DNA of 6,271 bases from HGM12587 sp964561705 (GTDB taxonomy: Bacteria; Bacillota; Clostridia; Lachnospirales; Lachnospiraceae). The notes under the pieces were generated by a model. The model did no database searches. It saw nothing but the letters and a program-made list of their open reading frames with translations, and was not told the DNA's origin. A program made the position numbers and the translations under genes. Of the stretch, positions 6,093 to 6,271 are shown piece by piece; within the stretch, counting starts at the first letter, position 1; each line of letters starts with the position of its first letter. The DNA lies in contig CAZLQJ010000082.1 of assembly GCA_964561705.1 (NCBI GenBank), positions 1 through 6,271 on the forward strand, written 5' to 3'.

Positions 6093-6121
6093 AATAAACT
6101 GTGTAATCAAAACATCGTCAA
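6093..6121 (-). promoter_or_regulatory. Predicted sigma-A promoter of the RACo-DUF3786 unit
   Basis: TTGACG (6116-6121, 5 of 6 matches) and TTTATT (6093-6098, 4 of 6) on the minus strand are spaced by 17 bases. The start point would be near 6086, leaving a very short leader of about 15 bases. It lies just downstream of the terminator of the preceding gene, as expected for the start of a new unit. The -10 box is weak. Confidence 0.45.
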
Positions 6122-6126
6122 TTATG

Positions 6127-6170
6127 AAAAAAGCTATAACAGAGCTGGCAGTCTGACTGCCAGCCTGTTA
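6127..6170 (-). terminator. Intrinsic terminator of the upstream gene
   Basis: GCTGGCAG pairs with CTGCCAGC around a 5-base loop (6144-6164), extended by TAACAG/CTGTTA outer arms (6137-6142 with 6165-6170) with a single bulged base. On the minus strand six T follow (6127-6132) after a 4-base gap. It begins 12 bases past the stop codon of the gene entering at the right edge, and so separates that gene from the RACo unit. Confidence 0.85.
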
Positions 6171-6182
6171 CAGCATTTTCTA

Positions 6183-6271
6183 TTAGATTTCTAAGTAGGA
6201 ATCTGCGTAAAGTGTATTGTTTTTGAAAATATCACAAGATTTAATTGTTTCCATTAATCTTAAATCACATG
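6183..6271 (-). CDS. C-terminal end of an unrecognised protein (partial, 5' part beyond window)
   Basis: One open frame runs from the window edge to a TAA at 6183-6185, encoding 28 residues that end in NNTLYADSYLEI. An intrinsic terminator follows directly, which supports this being the true end of a gene. The tail contains no motif I can assign to a family; I do not name a function. The terminator and new promoter after it suggest that it belongs to a separate transcription unit on the same strand. Confidence 0.6.
   Translation of the reverse strand, partial: CDLRLMETIKSCDIFKNNTLYADSYLEI

Noticed and set aside
1..6271. CRISPR array, mobile element, tRNA or rRNA
   Set aside because: No regularly spaced repeats, transposase or integrase frames, terminal inverted repeats or structural RNA signatures were seen on either strand.

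Overview
This window carries the core of a C1-folate (methyl-branch Wood-Ljungdahl type) gene set from an anaerobic Firmicute. The combination of formate-tetrahydrofolate ligase (Fhs), a dedicated methenyl-THF cyclohydrolase (FchA), a FolD-type dehydrogenase, a RACo-type corrinoid activator and a DUF3786 protein, with moderately low GC and AAGGAG/GGAGG ribosome binding sites, suggests an acetogenic or methyl-group-using member of the Clostridia. A Blautia/Eubacterium-like Lachnospirales/Eubacteriales host is my best inference, but the genus cannot be fixed from this sequence alone.

Layout: every convincing gene lies on the minus strand, so transcription runs from high to low coordinates. The right edge (6183-6271) holds the last 28 codons of an unrecognised gene, followed by a clear intrinsic terminator (6127-6170). 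A plausible sigma-A promoter (6093-6121) then starts a new unit: a 647-residue ASKHA/2Fe-2S corrinoid reactivator (4129-6072), followed after 5 bases by a DUF3786 protein (3449-4123). A 170-base spacer follows. It holds a good promoter for fhs whose -10 box lies inside an 11-base palindrome, a second near-copy of that palindrome, a 9-base direct repeat and a leader hairpin. Then come fhs (1593-3278), a spacer with a strong hairpin but no T-tract, fchA (855-1487) and folD (left edge to 806, missing its last residues).

How the genes work together: Fhs makes 10-formyl-THF from formate, ATP and THF; FchA converts it to 5,10-methenyl-THF; FolD reduces this to 5,10-methylene-THF. Methylene-THF then goes to methyl-THF (MetF/MetV, not in the window), and the methyl group can pass to or from a corrinoid protein. 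The RACo-type protein would keep such a corrinoid protein active by reducing inactive Co(II) to Co(I) at the cost of ATP. DUF3786 is of unknown function but sits directly coupled to the reactivator.

The most interesting observation is in FolD. Two residues needed for cyclohydrolase activity in bifunctional FolD enzymes (E. coli Lys54 and Gln98) are Ala52 and Phe96 here, while the aspartate equivalent to Asp121 is kept. This predicts a dehydrogenase-only FolD that depends on FchA, encoded 48 bases upstream of it. The second most interesting is the promoter/palindrome arrangement ahead of fhs, which looks like a regulated promoter. I saw no tRNA, rRNA, CRISPR array or mobile element.
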